Shown: piece by piece, positions 1 to 11,312 of the stretch | Position numbering within the stretch: position 1 is the stretch's first letter | How the letters are laid out: every line of letters starts with the position of its first letter | NCBI RefSeq assembly: GCF_000143415.4 | Contig: NW_003314261.1 | Coordinates: forward strand, 1,739,973-1,803,972 | DNA from: Selaginella moellendorffii | Taxonomy: Eukaryota; Streptophyta; Lycopodiopsida; Selaginellales; Selaginellaceae | Direction: 5' to 3' | DNA length: 64,000 nt | The notes under the pieces: generated by a model | Databases searched by the model: none | What the model was told of the DNA's origin: nothing | The model's input: the letters and a program-made list of their open reading frames with translations, nothing else | Translations under genes and position numbers: made by a program

Positions 1-612
1 TATTTATTGCTTATTTATTCTTTCTGACATATGGGCTCCTCATCTATGGGTAAGTGTCATCATGAATAATAGAGTACGAAGAGTAGTATTTAAGAAATCA
101 AAAAACATATCAAGAATAGTATTATTATTGTTTTAATAAAATATATTATTTAATATACACAATTAAACCAAGTGTTAATTCAATACAAAATGTAGCAATT
201 TATTTTTTCCCCAAGAGGGCAAGCTTTAATAATGGTATGAAGCATTGGAATATTCTATTAATTAGAAATAGTAGTGATAATAAGAACAAGTTTATTTGTC
301 AAGTAAAAAATATTTTCACATTATACTAGTTTTATTATAGTAAAATAATATTATTAAGATATTAAGTAAAGTAATGTAATAGTTTATCATATGTTTAACA
401 CTTGGCTTAATAAGATAAACTTGCTTTAGTATAAAACTGAATAATTAATGAGGTTTCTATAAAATTAATACTAATGACAATTCATATACACTACATTCTA
501 TTCATGTTTTTGTATTCATATTTTATCATATTTGTAAACAGCAGTAAGGTAAGAGTTTGAATACTTATGTCCAGTTAATTTTCATAATCTAATTCAAGAA
601 AATCTTAACTAG

Positions 613-972
613 TGTGCTTATACAATTAGTATACAAACAGGATGTGTAGACAGGGCAGGAACTGATGCTAATATTGATATTTTTTTTTCCTCTTTTCAAG
701 GGCGTCTGTTACCATTTTATAATATAGATAACAAAGATGATAATTTTGAGAAATGTCAGCTTGACACATTTGATCTTCATGGAGATTGTTTACCTAATGA
801 AGATAAGATATGTAGAATGATTATAGAACGGGATAATTCTGGTCGATATCAAGATTGGTATATTGATTGGATACAAATTACAGGAGCAGGAGATGGCCCT
901 CAAAAATTTAATGTGGATGCTTGGCTTGATAATGTTAACCGGAGTAAAGAAATTGATTTATGCAATGGATAA
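613..972 (+). CDS. PLAT/LH2-domain protein, C-terminal exon
   Basis: Read from the acceptor AG at 611-612, this stretch is open for 119 codons to TAA at 970-972. It contains hallmarks of the PLAT (LH2) beta-sandwich domain: YTISIQTG at the start, AGTDANI shortly after, then LDTFD, a GDCLP/ICR cysteine segment, the DWYIDWIQI strand and a final DAWLDN. In plants, PLAT-only proteins are usually short secreted or ER proteins linked to stress and seed biology. Only the last exon is visible; no signal peptide or first exon was recognised upstream, where the DNA is AT-rich. The acceptor is a typical TTAACTAG. It could be the end of a live gene or an orphan exon. The domain call is from motifs seen; function is family inference. 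Confidence 0.7.
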   Translation, partial: CAYTISIQTGCVDRAGTDANIDIFFSSFQGRLLPFYNIDNKDDNFEKCQLDTFDLHGDCLPNEDKICRMIIERDNSGRYQDWYIDWIQITGAGDGPQKFNVDAWLDNVNRSKEIDLCNG

Positions 973-2100
973 TAATATTTTTGGTATAATTAAAAAGAGA
1001 AAAGATATACTACAGGTAGGAAAAAAATAATCTCATAAATGATTATTCTTTTTAGGCTGGTTTATAATATGATTTAAAATAATATACACCATGAAATGAT
1101 CCAAATTAGTTTATTTATTCTTATAGATCTTCTTTGCCATCAAACCTCTAGTTGTTTTTATATAAATGAATATGGAAGAAATAGTAATTTTTTTAGTATA
1201 TATATTCTATGTAAATATATTCTAAGATAAATACAAAATCCATTTATACAATCATGGAGTTACATATAAATGTAGTAAAAAACCCAAGACTAAGAGCTTA
1301 AATCTCAAGTAAACACCAAACACTAGATAAAGACCAATATTTGGCTTTCTTTTACTTATTTATAATATAATATTTCATATCAAGAAAGAAAGATCATTCA
1401 CATTTATGTATATACAGAAAGATTAGTTAAGCTAAACTAAGCTTGTTTTAACTAATCCCAACAATTCAAAAGACCATTTAAGTACTATGAAGTGGTATAA
1501 GATCCTTATACTTCTAAATATACTAACTTTTTTAGCATGGCTATATATCCTTGTGTGAGTGCATAAAATATAGAAATGAATAACAAAAATATCCATATTT
1601 AATTAACCTCTTATATATAAGAGCAAGTTGTTTGGATTGAAATCCATCTAATAGCGATAAAAATCCCACCATGCTAATAATAATATATAACATCATAATT
1701 ATACATTTGGACTTTATACCATCCCTTCCTTTTGGAAGGATGGAAAGCAATTAAAATTTTATAGTTGATGGGTAAGGATTTAGAGGAATATTAGGAAGAG
1801 ACACTAATGGATCTATAGGTGGTATTAAATATTTCTAATCCTTTTATACAAATTTATGGAGGATTGGCTTATTGAATGTCATACCAAATCTCATGAATTT
1901 GCAATTTAACTTGCTACAACACTTAATAGTCCCTTCTATTGAGCAAAAAACCTCTTACACAAACTATTTACTATAAGATTATAATGTTCAATAGACTTTA
2001 TTTAAACAAATAGAAGAATACTTGTAAAATATTAATCCAAGGACCTAGTATCAATAGTTTGTGGCAATCACAATGGTAAACTCAACTCTATTGGCAATAT
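973..2100. other. AT-rich stretch without recognised gene
   Basis: This stretch is AT-rich with many A and T runs and no reading frame with recognisable domains. The second half may already be the worn edge of the minus-strand gypsy element that becomes recognisable by about 2,440. Confidence 0.5.
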
Positions 2101-4645
2101 TGGTTTATGACTATATAGGATTTTATACAACAAAACTCTATACCCTATAATATATGCATATCAAAGAGATGGCAAATAAATATCCTAATCCAAATACTAA
2201 AATTTTATGTACTTTATAATCATCCTTTTAAAGGTCTGAACAAGTCATTTTACTAAACCATCTATCTATGGATAATAAGCACTCACAAAAGTGTGGTGTA
2301 TCCTAACAAAAGTGTTAAGATGTGAAATACCACCATAATTCAAGAAAATCCATTTTAGACAAGAATGTAAGAATACCATTCAATTGCGGAGAAAGTATCT
2401 AATAGCAATTGCAATTTTACTCTTTAGCATATCGTAAATAACTTGTCCATCATCTACTGAAAGGTTACTAAAGCATTGTTTAAACCGAATGGTATCACCA
2501 AGAACTTATATAAACCAAATAGTGTACTAAAGTAGTTTTGAGAATATCTTCTTTAGCCTTTGGCATTTACTAGTACTTAGAACTAAGATTTAACTTGGTG
2601 AAGTAATGACTTCTCTCTAAATAATTCAAAAGGTCAATAGTGTGAGGAAGAAAGTACACATCTGGGAAAGTCATAGTCAATAAAAAATTGAATACTCCCA
2701 TTAGGTTTTGTCATAAGATGAGGTTAATATATCCAAAGACTCTAAGACTTTTGGATAAATGCTTTATTTCGTTAAAGTGGGACTTTTCATTATCCCACTT
2801 ATGGTGTGTGGCCACATGCCATTTTTATAACAACAATAAAAAATTGAATTTTTAACTTTATAATTTATAAATTAAAAACTTTTCATAAGATTTTGTGTTA
2901 TAATATTGTGAAATATAAAAAAATAAATTAAAAAACTGATAGAAATATTAATAAATATTAATTAAGTACTAGGAAATGGCATGTGGACACATGCTAATTA
3001 ATGTCCCAATTTACTGAATAAGTCCCACTTTAACGAAATAAAGCATATAACACCCTTCTCCAACATCTCTTTGACATTTATGTATAAAACTTTGATTTCC
3101 TTTAGTGACTGATATTCAAATAAGAACCTTGATTGCATGGGCATCATTAATTGAAATAGGATGACACATTACAATGTTAGCCCCAAAGGACAAGTCAAAG
3201 TTAAAGAAATCATTATACTCCTTTTTTAACAAGTCAATTGATGCAATATAAAGATCATCAAAGGGATTTGAAGAGGATATAGAAAAGAAAGATAGGAATA
3301 TAGTAAGAAGTAATAGGGAGATAAAAGTAATAGAAGTAGAGGTAGAAGTAAAATGATGAAGTAAAATAGAAATGAAAAAAATGGAAGAAAGATAAAGAAG
3401 TATGAGACAAAATTGAAAAGCTTCAAAATTACACTTGGCATGCTTGCATTATAATCAATCTATACCAAGAATGAAGCCAAAAGCTAGATTGAGCACCATT
3501 TAAAATGATTGAAACTCAAGTTTGAGGTCACTCATATGTATAACTAAGTTCATCTCATCACGCACACATGCATATGTATAGCCATTGCCATTGAGAATGA
3601 AGGTTAACTCCACCATACAATATAACTATAAATAGCAACATGTGGTAATGGGTTGAGCAATAGAAGATAAACTTGAGCATATATCAACCAACACAAAGAG
3701 AATAATAAGAGACATTTTGTTATAAAAACAAGATTAGAAAGTTAATATTAGATGAATTAGTGCCAAATGAACCTCTTGGTGATACTTCCAAAATAAAGAT
3801 GGAAGGGTCACTAACTTATTTGTGCAAGAACCCTCTATTACTCACATGAGTCCTTGTTTTTTGAAAAAAAAATTATATCAAAACCTTCCATTATAACAAC
3901 ACCCATAGAACATTATTGACGCCAAGGCCTCCATCTAAGAAAAGGAGGATATCAATCTAGAAAATGCCAATAATGCACTTTTATATTTCTCATATACTTA
4001 ATAGTGAACATGATGGTTACAACCATATCCTTGCATTTGTTTTTGAACATACACAATAGTAGTGCTAACTTCCTTTAGAACAGGATCATCTCTCATATAA
4101 AGTGGAGGTAAAATGTGTGTAACAACAAGTGGAAGAGATGATATTTTATAATGTTATGTAGTCCAAAAGTGTTGTTAAGGGTGGTAGTAAGTATATAAAT
4201 AATTCCCACAAAATCTTGACAAAACACTAGCTACAAGATTTACTCTAACATATTTGGCTTTGTACGAAGCAAGAAGCTTTGGAAAGCAAACATCAAATTG
4301 TATCATTAACTCAAATAACCATTGATAAAGATAATTCAATTGCTAAAAGACATTACTATAATCATTGATACGTCCAAATACACACTTGAAGGCATCTAGG
4401 AGAAGGCTTGAATCTACACAAGTGGGTATGCTAAACCTATTATACTACAACACTATCTTTTAGAGACATGTGGAAACTTATGTAAATGCTGGGCATCATC
4501 CCAAAAATGATAAGTGGCAATCACCATAAAGTGATCGAATGAATGATACATATCATCCTTAGGAAGAACTCCGGCCAAACGTGAAGATTGGCAGAAAGAG
4601 TAATAGGAGTTGCACCACATGCTGTGAATGCCATTATCAATTGAG
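2100..4645 (-). mobile_element. Degraded Ty3/gypsy element, antisense, related to G1
   Basis: Minus-strand remnants match G1 (36,930-41,931) in order. Around 4,450-4,610 is the gag segment equivalent to G1 37,450-37,620 (the DDVYHWFDHF region). Around 2,580-3,110 is the RT segment corresponding to G1 39,040-39,240. Around 2,490 is the FGLNNA part of the RT core. The sequence is full of stop codons and small indels, so it is an old copy. A PalT-type MITE interrupts it at 2,758-3,047, and LTR element A truncates it at 4,646. The left edge is unclear and could be a few hundred bases further left or right. Confidence 0.65.
2758..3047. mobile_element. PalT-family MITE (290 bp)
   Basis: Both ends carry the terminal inverted repeat GCTTTATTTCGTTAAAGTGG, shared with PalT-1 and PalT-2, next to a TA on each side (2,756-2,757 and 3,048-3,049). 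G1 supplies the empty site: its 39,060 region reads across the insertion point without the element. The interior is non-coding and AT-rich but holds two 22-bp palindromes, at 2,801-2,822 and about 2,976-2,997, one near each end. It is best explained as an internally deleted, non-autonomous derivative mobilised by the PalT transposase. Confidence 0.85.
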
Positions 4646-7600
4646 TGTAAAGACACAAATCCCTAAGCCCCAAAGTGGAGTTAAGAGGGTGTTATATGGT
4701 AGTGGTCAAAACAAAAGCCAAATGAGTGTAACACACTCTAATTTGAAAAATCAAGAGCGAGAGTGGAAATACCAATGAAGTGCTCAAGAAATGAGTACGA
4801 AATAATCAATAAGCAAGCCTCTAAAAAAGGAACACAAAAGGACTAACATATGACATGTGGAAGTGTTAGGACTAAGTCCGAGATGGACTTCAGATGGAGT
4901 TCGAGAGGGACCCAAGATGGAGTCTGAGAAGTAGTTTGAGATGGACCTGAGATGGAATTCAAAAAGGAGTCTAAGATGGAGTCTAAGTTGGAGTTCAAGA
5001 GGGACTTGACATAGAGTTTGAGAAGAAGTCTGAGATAGAGTCCAAAAAAAAGTTTGAAAAGGAGTCTGAGATGGAGCCCGAGGTCAAGTCTAAGATGGAA
5101 ACCAAGACTAGGTCCAAGATCAAGGCCGAGACCAAGGCCGAGACTGAAATTAAAATCAAGACCAAGATAGAGACCGAAACCGAAACCGAAACCGAGACCA
5201 AGACTAAGTCCAAGACCGAGTCCAAATCCAAGTCCAAATTTGAGTCTAGGTTCAGATCCAAGGGTGAGAGCCCAAAGCAATCGTCTCCCAAACTCTAAAT
5301 GGTTTTGATGAGCTCTAAAAGGATAGCATGAGGAGGACTCAAATGGAACTAATTTGGCTAAGAAAGGTTAGTGTCACCAACGAAGGTTATACCTACGTGG
5401 TGGATGATGATATAACCATTAAAGAGTCCAAGACTAGAGTGAATACAAATAAACAAATAAGGTAATTTAGTGAAGTGTTTAAGAGCTAGCTCTAGCTCCT
5501 TTGGAAGATCGAATAGTTGATGCTCCCAATTCAAGTATGGATGACATTACCCACTTGGATACTTTTCATGGCTCATCGGAACCTCACTCTAACCACATGG
5601 CTAGAGCACTTAAAGGCAGAAAGTGGGGAAAGTACTCATGAGGCTCATATAGGGCCATAGTGTTTCAAAATGTTGTCCTAAAGTCTTGAATTGTGGAAAA
5701 TAAAAAGAGTAGTCCTCTTGCATAGTGACCAAGAGCATAGTCATATAATAAGGAAATCCCAAAGGTCAATGGAACTTAGTGGTTAGGCCTTAGGCTTTAA
5801 CTTAGTGGCGGTGTTGGCAAGCACTATAGTGGATGAAATAAAACTTGGTGGAGACCAATGGAGGAATATTGGGGAAGGGTTTTTTTCATGTTTCAAGGCA
5901 TCCTAAAGGTGCTAAAGTGTAGTTAAAGGATAGCCACTTAAAGACAAATGGCCTAGTCTTTAGTAGATGGGAAGGTGAATAGATATGGCCTTAGCATAAT
6001 GGGCTGATATATCAATGGTACCTTTGGGTGTTTATAGTGGGATTAAATATATAAAGCATTTATGCCAAATGTAAAGACTAAGTGGCATATATGCCATTCA
6101 CGGGGCTAGCATGCCCTTAAGTTCAGAATAAGATTTATGGACGTTATAAGTGAGACACCTTCAAGTGGTCGAATATATGGGTAAATGACTAAAATAGAAT
6201 GAAAAATTTAGTGGCTTACAATTTGGTATTAGAGCTATTCTTTTGTTTGACTTTTATTGGTGGTTAAATATATCACCACTTGTATTGGTATTTGAAGGTT
6301 CTAGAAGCCAGTTTATCCTTGAAGTGTAGCATGTCAAGATGGCATAACTCTCCACTTTAATTTATATGTGAATATGTATGCAATATAGTGGATAGAAAGG
6401 GGCTAATAAAGGAACGACTTTGAATCTTGGGAACAATAAAAGATTTTCCTCAAAGAGTTGAAAATGTGATCTATATAAGTGTTTAATTTAACAAATTACT
6501 TAATGTAGTTATGATAAATAACTATAGTTAGGATCACAAGAAGGATAGAGACTCCAAGATAATAAAGGAGTCACAAAATAATCCTCATATGGTTAAGGAT
6601 GATGTTTATAAATTTGAATCTAAAGTTAATGACCATGAAAAGTCAAATACGAATGAGGATACATCTGTGGTGGCACCACAAAAGTAGCCATGAGGTTAGG
6701 ACCTTGCAAGATATTAGATTAACAAAGTATAAAGGTTAAATGACTTAATAAAGTCAAAAGATAAAATTAAATCAAAAAAATTCAAAGGCATAGCCGAAAG
6801 TAATTATGCAAGTTGGGAGTGGAGAATCAAGTGGGTGCTTAAAAGTGTTACTACTAACAACTGTGCTACCATAGAGAATTTAAAATATGAAATTATTTAT
6901 GTTAGACTATATAGCCATTAAAAAGCTTACGAAAGGAGAGGCCTTAGCAAGTTAAAGAATAAAGTCCCTTCGATATTCAAAAAGATAATTCTAGGTAGGT
7001 TGATACCTAGAAAGACAAGTAAATGGTTCATGGGATTGCACAAAATTAAAGTGGTACAATAGAAGTGTGGTTTTAAAACTTGTCATACGGTGATGCTATC
7101 AAGGGGAGGTAGTTCTTATGGGTTCAAATAAATGTCTTTGATGCAAAAAATTATATTATGCTAGTTAGGTGACTTGCTAAGTGGGATTGATAAGTTGGAG
7201 GAATGAAGACCCTAGTTAAAGCTGACGACTTCAAAAGGGTGGCCTATTGGGCCAAGCATGAGGGAGTCCATGCATGATCACAGGCAAGTCAATTAACTTG
7301 TCAAATGAGAAGATTTGGAAACTCAAAGGAACTAAGTTCCTAAATAGTGATTTGTAGTGCAGGTTGGATTAAATTGGTGTACCAGTATGAGGAGTCACAC
7401 TAGGCATCCTAAGCAATACCATCTATAGATGCATCTACAAAAGTTAAGTTTGAGTCTCAACCCTCTAATTTTTGGGTTCGAATCCCAACTTACTATGGCA
7501 TGAGGATGGTTTAGAATATGAGGACACTCATTTTCGGTGGTCATAAACTCTTAATAAGGAGGTTGGTTGGGCACATTGCTAAATAGGGATGCCTCAAAGT

Positions 7601-8475
7601 CATAATACAAGGTTAAAGTGTTTAGAGTGAAATTTCAACATATCTAACTTACTCTGGTGCAAGTGATATCAAGGATATGGTAAATGAGATAGGAACACCC
7701 AATCTCAATTGCTATGGACATTTGGTCAAAAGGGCTGGCTTGGGCACACCACCAAGTGTGGGGGATGCCCCTAGGGTCCTGATCAACAATTTAGAGATTT
7801 GGTATATTTAATGCCTATTGGTAAACCCATTAAGTTGCTTATATGGGATTACTAGGTGATTCCATGGTTGATAATCAAGGACAAAACTCCTTGGTGGGTT
7901 AAAGAATGGTGTTTCTGGTTCAAAGTAATGATTTGAACAAATACTATAGTGTAACTTGATCAAAGTGATCAAATAGGAAAGAAACCTAAAGGAAATAAGC
8001 TATGATAATGTAATAGTATTGTGAGTCCAAGAAAATAACCTTTAAGGAAAAACCCATAAAAGGGTTGTAATATTAGGTTGTGGATAAAGCCTATAATAGA
8101 AAATGTTAGAGAGACTTACTAGAGGTGAACACCCCTTAAACTTAATAGACTAAAGTTTTTGCTATGAAACCAAAAGAATACTTCAAGAATGGAAGTAGTG
8201 ATTTATGTTGCTTTGTGCAACAATCAAAGGATAGGAGCAAAAGACTAGTAGCTGAAAATAAGCTATAGAAATAATTGGAAGGAATCTAAATGATAAGTTA
8301 GGCGAGGAACACCATATAGTTGATGCCAACAAATTGTTGGAAAAGAAATATATTTCCAAAGATGGGTTTCTTAAATCCTCCAATATAGCGGAGGTGAAAG
8401 TTTCAAGAGATAGAGTAACAACGTAGCCAAATAATAAGGTCATAGACAACTTTAGTATAAATTATGAATAAATCA
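4646..8475 (+). mobile_element. Non-autonomous LTR retrotransposon A, 3' truncated
   Basis: Same family as the structurally complete element B. The 5' LTR runs from TGTAAAGACAC at 4,646 to GGCTTACA at 6,220. It contains a decayed version of the B-type 'gagtccgag' array at about 4,870-5,260. A degenerate primer-binding site (TTTGGTATTAGAGC, from 6,222) follows. The internal region parallels B 11,297-14,870 and stops near 8,475 with no 3' LTR. No gag or pol frame is present. Open frames in the LTR array arise from the repeat and are not genes. The copy is AT-drifted relative to B, suggesting greater age. It interrupts the antisense gypsy at 4,645. Confidence 0.7.
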
Positions 8476-8574
8476 AATTTAATATCCTTTTATTCATAGG
8501 CTTTTTCCCTTTATATTTGAACCCTTATAAATCATCTCTCAAGTCATTCTCTTTGGTTGCTTACACTAAAGCTA

Positions 8575-8826
8575 ACTCTTGAACACTTTACCAAATTACC
8601 CCACTTGTTTGTCGATGTTCACTCTAGCCTTGGACTTCTTAATGGTTATATCATCACCCACTACATAAGTATAACCTTCCCTAGTCATATTAGCTTTTCC
8701 TAGCCAAATTGGCTCTATTAGAGTTTTTTCCCTATTATCCTTTTGGAGCTCATTGAAACCCCTAGGGTCTATGAGACAATCGCTTTGGGCTTTCACCCTT
8801 GGACTTAGACTCAGACTCAATCTCTG
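8575..8826 (-). repeat. LTR fragment of family A/B in reverse orientation
   Basis: The reverse complement matches the mid-LTR segment of B (10,300-10,535): the 'gggtgaaagcc' stretch, the GAGCTCCAAAAG-type stretch and the 'gtgttcaagag' stretch, in order. It probably belongs to minus-strand element D, whose internal part resumes at 9,361-9,402 and 29,505. The intervening 8,827-9,360 is not recognised. Confidence 0.55.
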
Positions 8827-9360
8827 GCCTAGTGAAAACTTGACAGATGATATAGTTGTTGTAGGTGCAAGAGAGAATTTAGTGAAGAATTAGTTGCAAT
8901 AGTTTGCTATTGTGATTGCAAAGTGCTAGAGGGCTTTTGGTGTCATTATTCTTGAGTTGGGACTATGTTTCTCACCTTAGAACATGCTACTAAATGCATG
9001 AATCATTTAGAAATTAACTTGAGACCTTCGATCCCCAAGAACACTTATGTGAGTGGTTGTGAGTAAGGATAAGTTTGATATCACTAGAATACTCTAAGTT
9101 TTGAGCAAATGAATGTGCATTAGTGTTAAACTAGAGTTCAATAGAGATAGGGATAGAGGTCAAGTGCTAACTCTCCCCTTTAACTACTATATAGTGGCAA
9201 CTGCCACTTCTTCCTAAGTTCTAACTATCAAGATTGTAACCTTGAGTGTCCAGGTTGTAATCTTAACTGTCAAAAAAATGCTTGAATGCATGGTTAATCT
9301 GCTGTGTTTCACTTGGTTTTATTCTTGGTTTCGGTGTTCGTTTCGGTCTTTATCTCAATT
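8827..9360. other. Unassigned interval
   Basis: No domain, RNA gene or repeat was recognised. It contains short direct-repeat phrases (for example 'taactatcaagattgtaac' followed by 'ccaggttgtaatcttaactgtcaa') but no open frame with family resemblance. It separates two pieces of element D, so it may be an older insertion or unaligned D sequence. Confidence 0.4.
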
Positions 9361-9402
9361 CCATTACTCATTCCCAAGTAGTCCTAACCTCTATCAACAT
9401 AA

Positions 9403-11296
9403 TGTGAGACACAAAATCCCTAGGCCCCAAAGTGGAGCCGAAAAGGGTGCCACGTGGTAGTGGCCGAAGCGAAAGCCCAAACGAGTGTAACACGTTTGGA
9501 CTAAAAGCTCTGACTTGGAAGGTCGAGAGCGGGAGTGGAACTCCCAACAAAGTGCTCAAGGAGCGAGCACGAAGCGAGCAATAAGCAAGGCTCCAAAAAG
9601 GGACCCAAAAGGGACCAACACATGACACGTGGAAGTGTCCGAGATGGAGTCCGAGACGGACCCAAGTTGGAGTCCGAGATGGACCCGAAGTGAAGTCCGA
9701 TATGGAGTCCGAAGTGGAGTCCGAGATGGAGTCCGATATGGAGTCCGAGATGGACCCGAAGTGGAGTCCGAGGTGGACCGAGACGGAAGCCGAGATGGAC
9801 CCGAGATGGAGTCCGAGATGGAGTCCGAGATGGAGTCCGAGATGGACCCGAGATGGAGTCCGAGATGGAGTCCGAGGTGGACCGAGATGGAGTCCAAGAT
9901 AGACCCGAGATGGAGTCCGAGATGGAGTCTGAGGTGGAGTCCGAGGTGGACCGAGACGGAGTCCGAGGTGGACTGAGACGGAGTCCGAGATGGACCGAGA
10001 TGGAGTCCGAGATGGACCGACACGGAGTCCGAGATGGAGTCCGAGATGGAGTCCGAGATGGACCGAGATGGAGTCCGAGATGGAGTCCGAGAAGGACCCG
10101 AGATGGAGTTCGAGGTCGAGACCGAGACCAGGACCGAGACCGGGACCGAGACCGAGACCGGGACCGAGACCGAGACCGGGACCAAGACTGGGACCGAGAC
10201 CGAGACCGAGGCCAAGGCTGAGACCGAGCCCGAGCCCGAGTCCGAGTCTGAGTCCGAGTCCCAGTTCGAGTCCGAGTCCGAGTCCGAGTTCGAGTCTGAG
10301 AGGGTGAAAGCCTAAAGCGTTCGTCTCCCAGACCCTGGGGGGTTTGGTGAGCTCCAAAAGTATAGTAAGGGGGAGGACTGCAGTGGAGCCAGTTTGGCCA
10401 GGAAAGGCCAGTTTGGCCCAGGGAGGCCAGACCCAGTGTTGGGTGATGAACTGACCACTGGGAAGTCCAAGACTAGAGTGAATACGGACCGACAAGCAGG
10501 GTAGTTTGGTGAAATGTTCAAGAGCCGGCTCTAGTTCCCCCGGGAGATCGACTGGCCGATGCTCACAGTCCAAGTGTGGGTGGCACTACCTACTTGGATA
10601 CCAGGTGTGGCTCAACGGAACCTCGCTCTAAGCCCATGGCTAGAGCACCTAAAGGCGAAAGGCGGGGAGAGTACCCAGGTGGCTCGCATAAGGCCACAGT
10701 GTTCCGAAATGTTGTCCCAAAGGCCTAGACTGTGGAAAGGAAGAGGAGCAGTCCTCTGGGGTAGTGACCAAGGACACAGTCGTGTGGTGAGGAAGTCCCA
10801 GAGGACCATGGGACTTAGTGGTCGGGCCTGTGGGCCTCGATCCAGTGGTAGTGTTGGCAAACATGGCCAGGGGCAAAAAGGGACTTGGTAGGAACTGACA
10901 AAGGGACTTTGGGGAAGGCGATTCCCCAGGTCTGTGGGCATCCTAAGGATGCTAAGGAGTGGATCTAGGATGACCACTTGTGGACAGATGGCCCAGTCTT
11001 GGAGAGACGGGATGGTGATGCAAGTGGTATTGGACCACTAGTGCAGCAAAGGTGAATGGGCATGGCCTTAGTGTAACGGGCCGAGATGTTAGTGGTACCT
11101 TTGGGTGTCGGTCTTGGGACCGGACACGTGGAGCACCTGGACCAGGTGCAAGTGTTGAGTGGCATGGATGCCATTCTTGGGGCTAGCAAGTCCCAAGTCC
11201 TGAATTGGACTGATGGAGGTTGTGAATGAGACTCCTCCAAGTGGTTGGAGGTGTGGTTAAGTGACTAAAGTAGAATGGAAAATTTAGTCTCTTACA
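9403..11296 (+). repeat. 5' LTR of element B
   Basis: This 1,894-bp direct repeat is the counterpart of 27,767-29,504 and begins TGTGAGACAC and ends CTCTTACA. It is longer than the 3' LTR mainly because the internal 'gagtccgagatg' array has more units here. Long open frames on both strands across the array are artefacts of a repeat whose unit length is a multiple of three. Confidence 0.88.
9640..10305. repeat. Tandem array of 12-mer gagtccgagatg and derived 6-mers in 5' LTR
   Basis: The first part consists of units of gagtccgagatg and ggaccgagatg with small variants. From about 10,110 it degenerates to short 'gaccgag' and 'gagtcc' units. There is a matching but shorter array in the 3' LTR at about 28,000-28,510, decayed ones at 4,870-5,260 and 36,500-36,630, and a reverse-strand one in R5 at 50,570-50,830. 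Confidence 0.9.
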
Positions 11297-11298
11297 AC

Positions 11299-11312
11299 TT
11301 GGTATCGGAGCC
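11299..11312 (+). promoter_or_regulatory. Primer-binding site of element B
   Basis: TTGGTATCGGAGCC lies two bases after the 5' LTR end. It closely resembles the plant initiator-Met tRNA complementary site TGGTATCAGAGC, with one difference. Element A has the decayed form TTTGGTATTAGAGC at the same place. Confidence 0.8.

Noticed and set aside
4843-5298. Overlapping frames with GLGLGLG or SVSVSV products
   Set aside because: They are the decayed LTR array of element A, not coding sequence.
6089-6110. LTR phrase 'ggcatatatgccattc' (also ggcatggatgccattc at about 11,160 and 29,370) as a PalT palindrome
   Set aside because: Shares only the GGCAT/ATGCC outer bases; spacing and centre differ and it is fixed at one place in the LTR family.
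9368-10573. Long open frames (up to 401 codons) with Leu/Gly/Ser or Arg/Asp/Pro-rich products in the LTR of element B, repeated at 27,666-28,781
   Set aside because: They occur in several frames on both strands of a tandem array whose unit is a multiple of three; composition is pure repeat, and the arrays differ between copies.
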